Positions 36,728 to 36,866 of a stretch of 36,866 nt of DNA are shown in pieces; positions within the stretch are counted from its first letter, which is position 1; every line of letters begins with the position of its first letter. Source of the stretch: a virus. A program made the translations under genes and the position numbers. Location: IMG/VR virus record IMGVR_UViG_3300037333_000202, positions 1 to 36,866 of that record; one strand, given 5' to 3'. Under the pieces are notes generated by a model, which saw only the letters and a list, made by a program, of their open reading frames with translations, was not told the origin of the DNA and did no database searches.

Positions 36728-36866
36728 TTGAAAGTTAGGATTTATTATGAAGATACAGACGCAGGAGGAATTGTTTATCATACCAACTACATAAAATACT
36801 GTGAACGTGCAAGATCTGAGCTTTTCTTTTCTAAAGGATTAAGCCCTACTGATGGTGATCAAAGTG
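36728..36866 (+). CDS. ybgC: YbgC-like acyl-CoA thioesterase, 5' end supplied by the phage (partial)
   Basis: The first 46 residues from TTG 36728 read (M)[45 protein letters not shown], with the [23 protein letters not shown] signature of hot-dog-fold thioesterases; the Asp of TDAGG is catalytic. The gene runs off the window. An in-frame TAG at 36716 leaves TTG as the only usable start, with AGGGG (36717-36721) 6 bases upstream. Codons before the att core come from the phage and replace MQIR by (M)KVR. Members act on acyl-CoA near the Tol-Pal envelope genes. Confidence 0.9.
   Translation, partial: MKVRIYYEDTDAGGIVYHTNYIKYCERARSELFFSKGLSPTDGDQS
36740..36757. other. attR core, 18-bp direct repeat
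   Basis: ATTTATTATGAAGATACA, identical to 110-127. It lies within the first codons of the thioesterase gene and marks the right prophage end. Confidence 0.9.

Overview
This window holds an almost complete temperate-phage genome (about 36.6 kb between its attachment sites) integrated in the chromosome of an AT-rich bacterium. Gene style, low GC, poly-G tracts and the split host thioesterase fit a member of the Campylobacterota (Sulfurimonas/Arcobacter-like), but the genus cannot be fixed from sequence alone. An 18-bp direct repeat (110-127 and 36740-36757) marks attL and attR. The phage entered the 5' end of a YbgC-like acyl-CoA thioesterase gene. The native promoter and first ten codons lie at the left end. 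The phage right end supplies a replacement start (TTG at 36728) that keeps the rest of the gene in frame.

Layout. From 272 to 25413 almost everything is on the minus strand and reads leftward: a holin/spanin/endolysin lysis block (23314-25413), a second tyrosine recombinase (22105-23175), a lambda-like packaging and head block (terminase, gpW, portal, protease with nested scaffold, decoration protein D, capsid E, connectors; about 11.6-21.3 kb), then a P2-like contractile tail block (V, W, J, I, fibre, sheath, tube, E/E', tape measure, U, X, D; 272-11586). The virion is therefore predicted to be a lambda-type head on a P2-type contractile tail. A small regulatory/moron cassette (16957-18931) sits between the large terminase gene and gpW, with its own consensus promoter and 30-bp-phased operators.

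The early and lysogeny region spans 25.5-30.4 kb. A LexA/S24-type repressor (27849, plus) is divergent from a Cro-like gene (27478, minus). A 54-bp two-operator module next to them recurs, inverted, at 29928-29981 in front of the rightward genes, much like lambda oR/oL. The early leftward operon carries two DNA-binding proteins and a winged-helix gene broken by a G9 tract. The mRNA leader between Cro and the next gene has interleaved inverted repeats.

Between repressor and right arm lie about 1.6 kb with one small secreted-protein gene and a remarkable set of repeats: four GGGTT(A/G)TTTTTAACCCC units and a 210-bp array of 21 degenerate decamers in strict 10-bp phase. The right arm (30177-35262, plus) encodes an unrecognised three-gene set (cytosolic, four-TM coiled-coil, coiled-coil), several tiny membrane or secreted proteins, a putative excisionase and the right-end integrase (35288-36463).

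The strongest candidates for something undescribed are the decamer array, the G9 on/off gene, the phased-operator cassette, the alternative-hairpin leader at 30280-30386, the cos-like repeats beside the terminase gene, and the membrane/coiled-coil gene set. Everything here was read by eye: no homology search, folding program or HMM was run.
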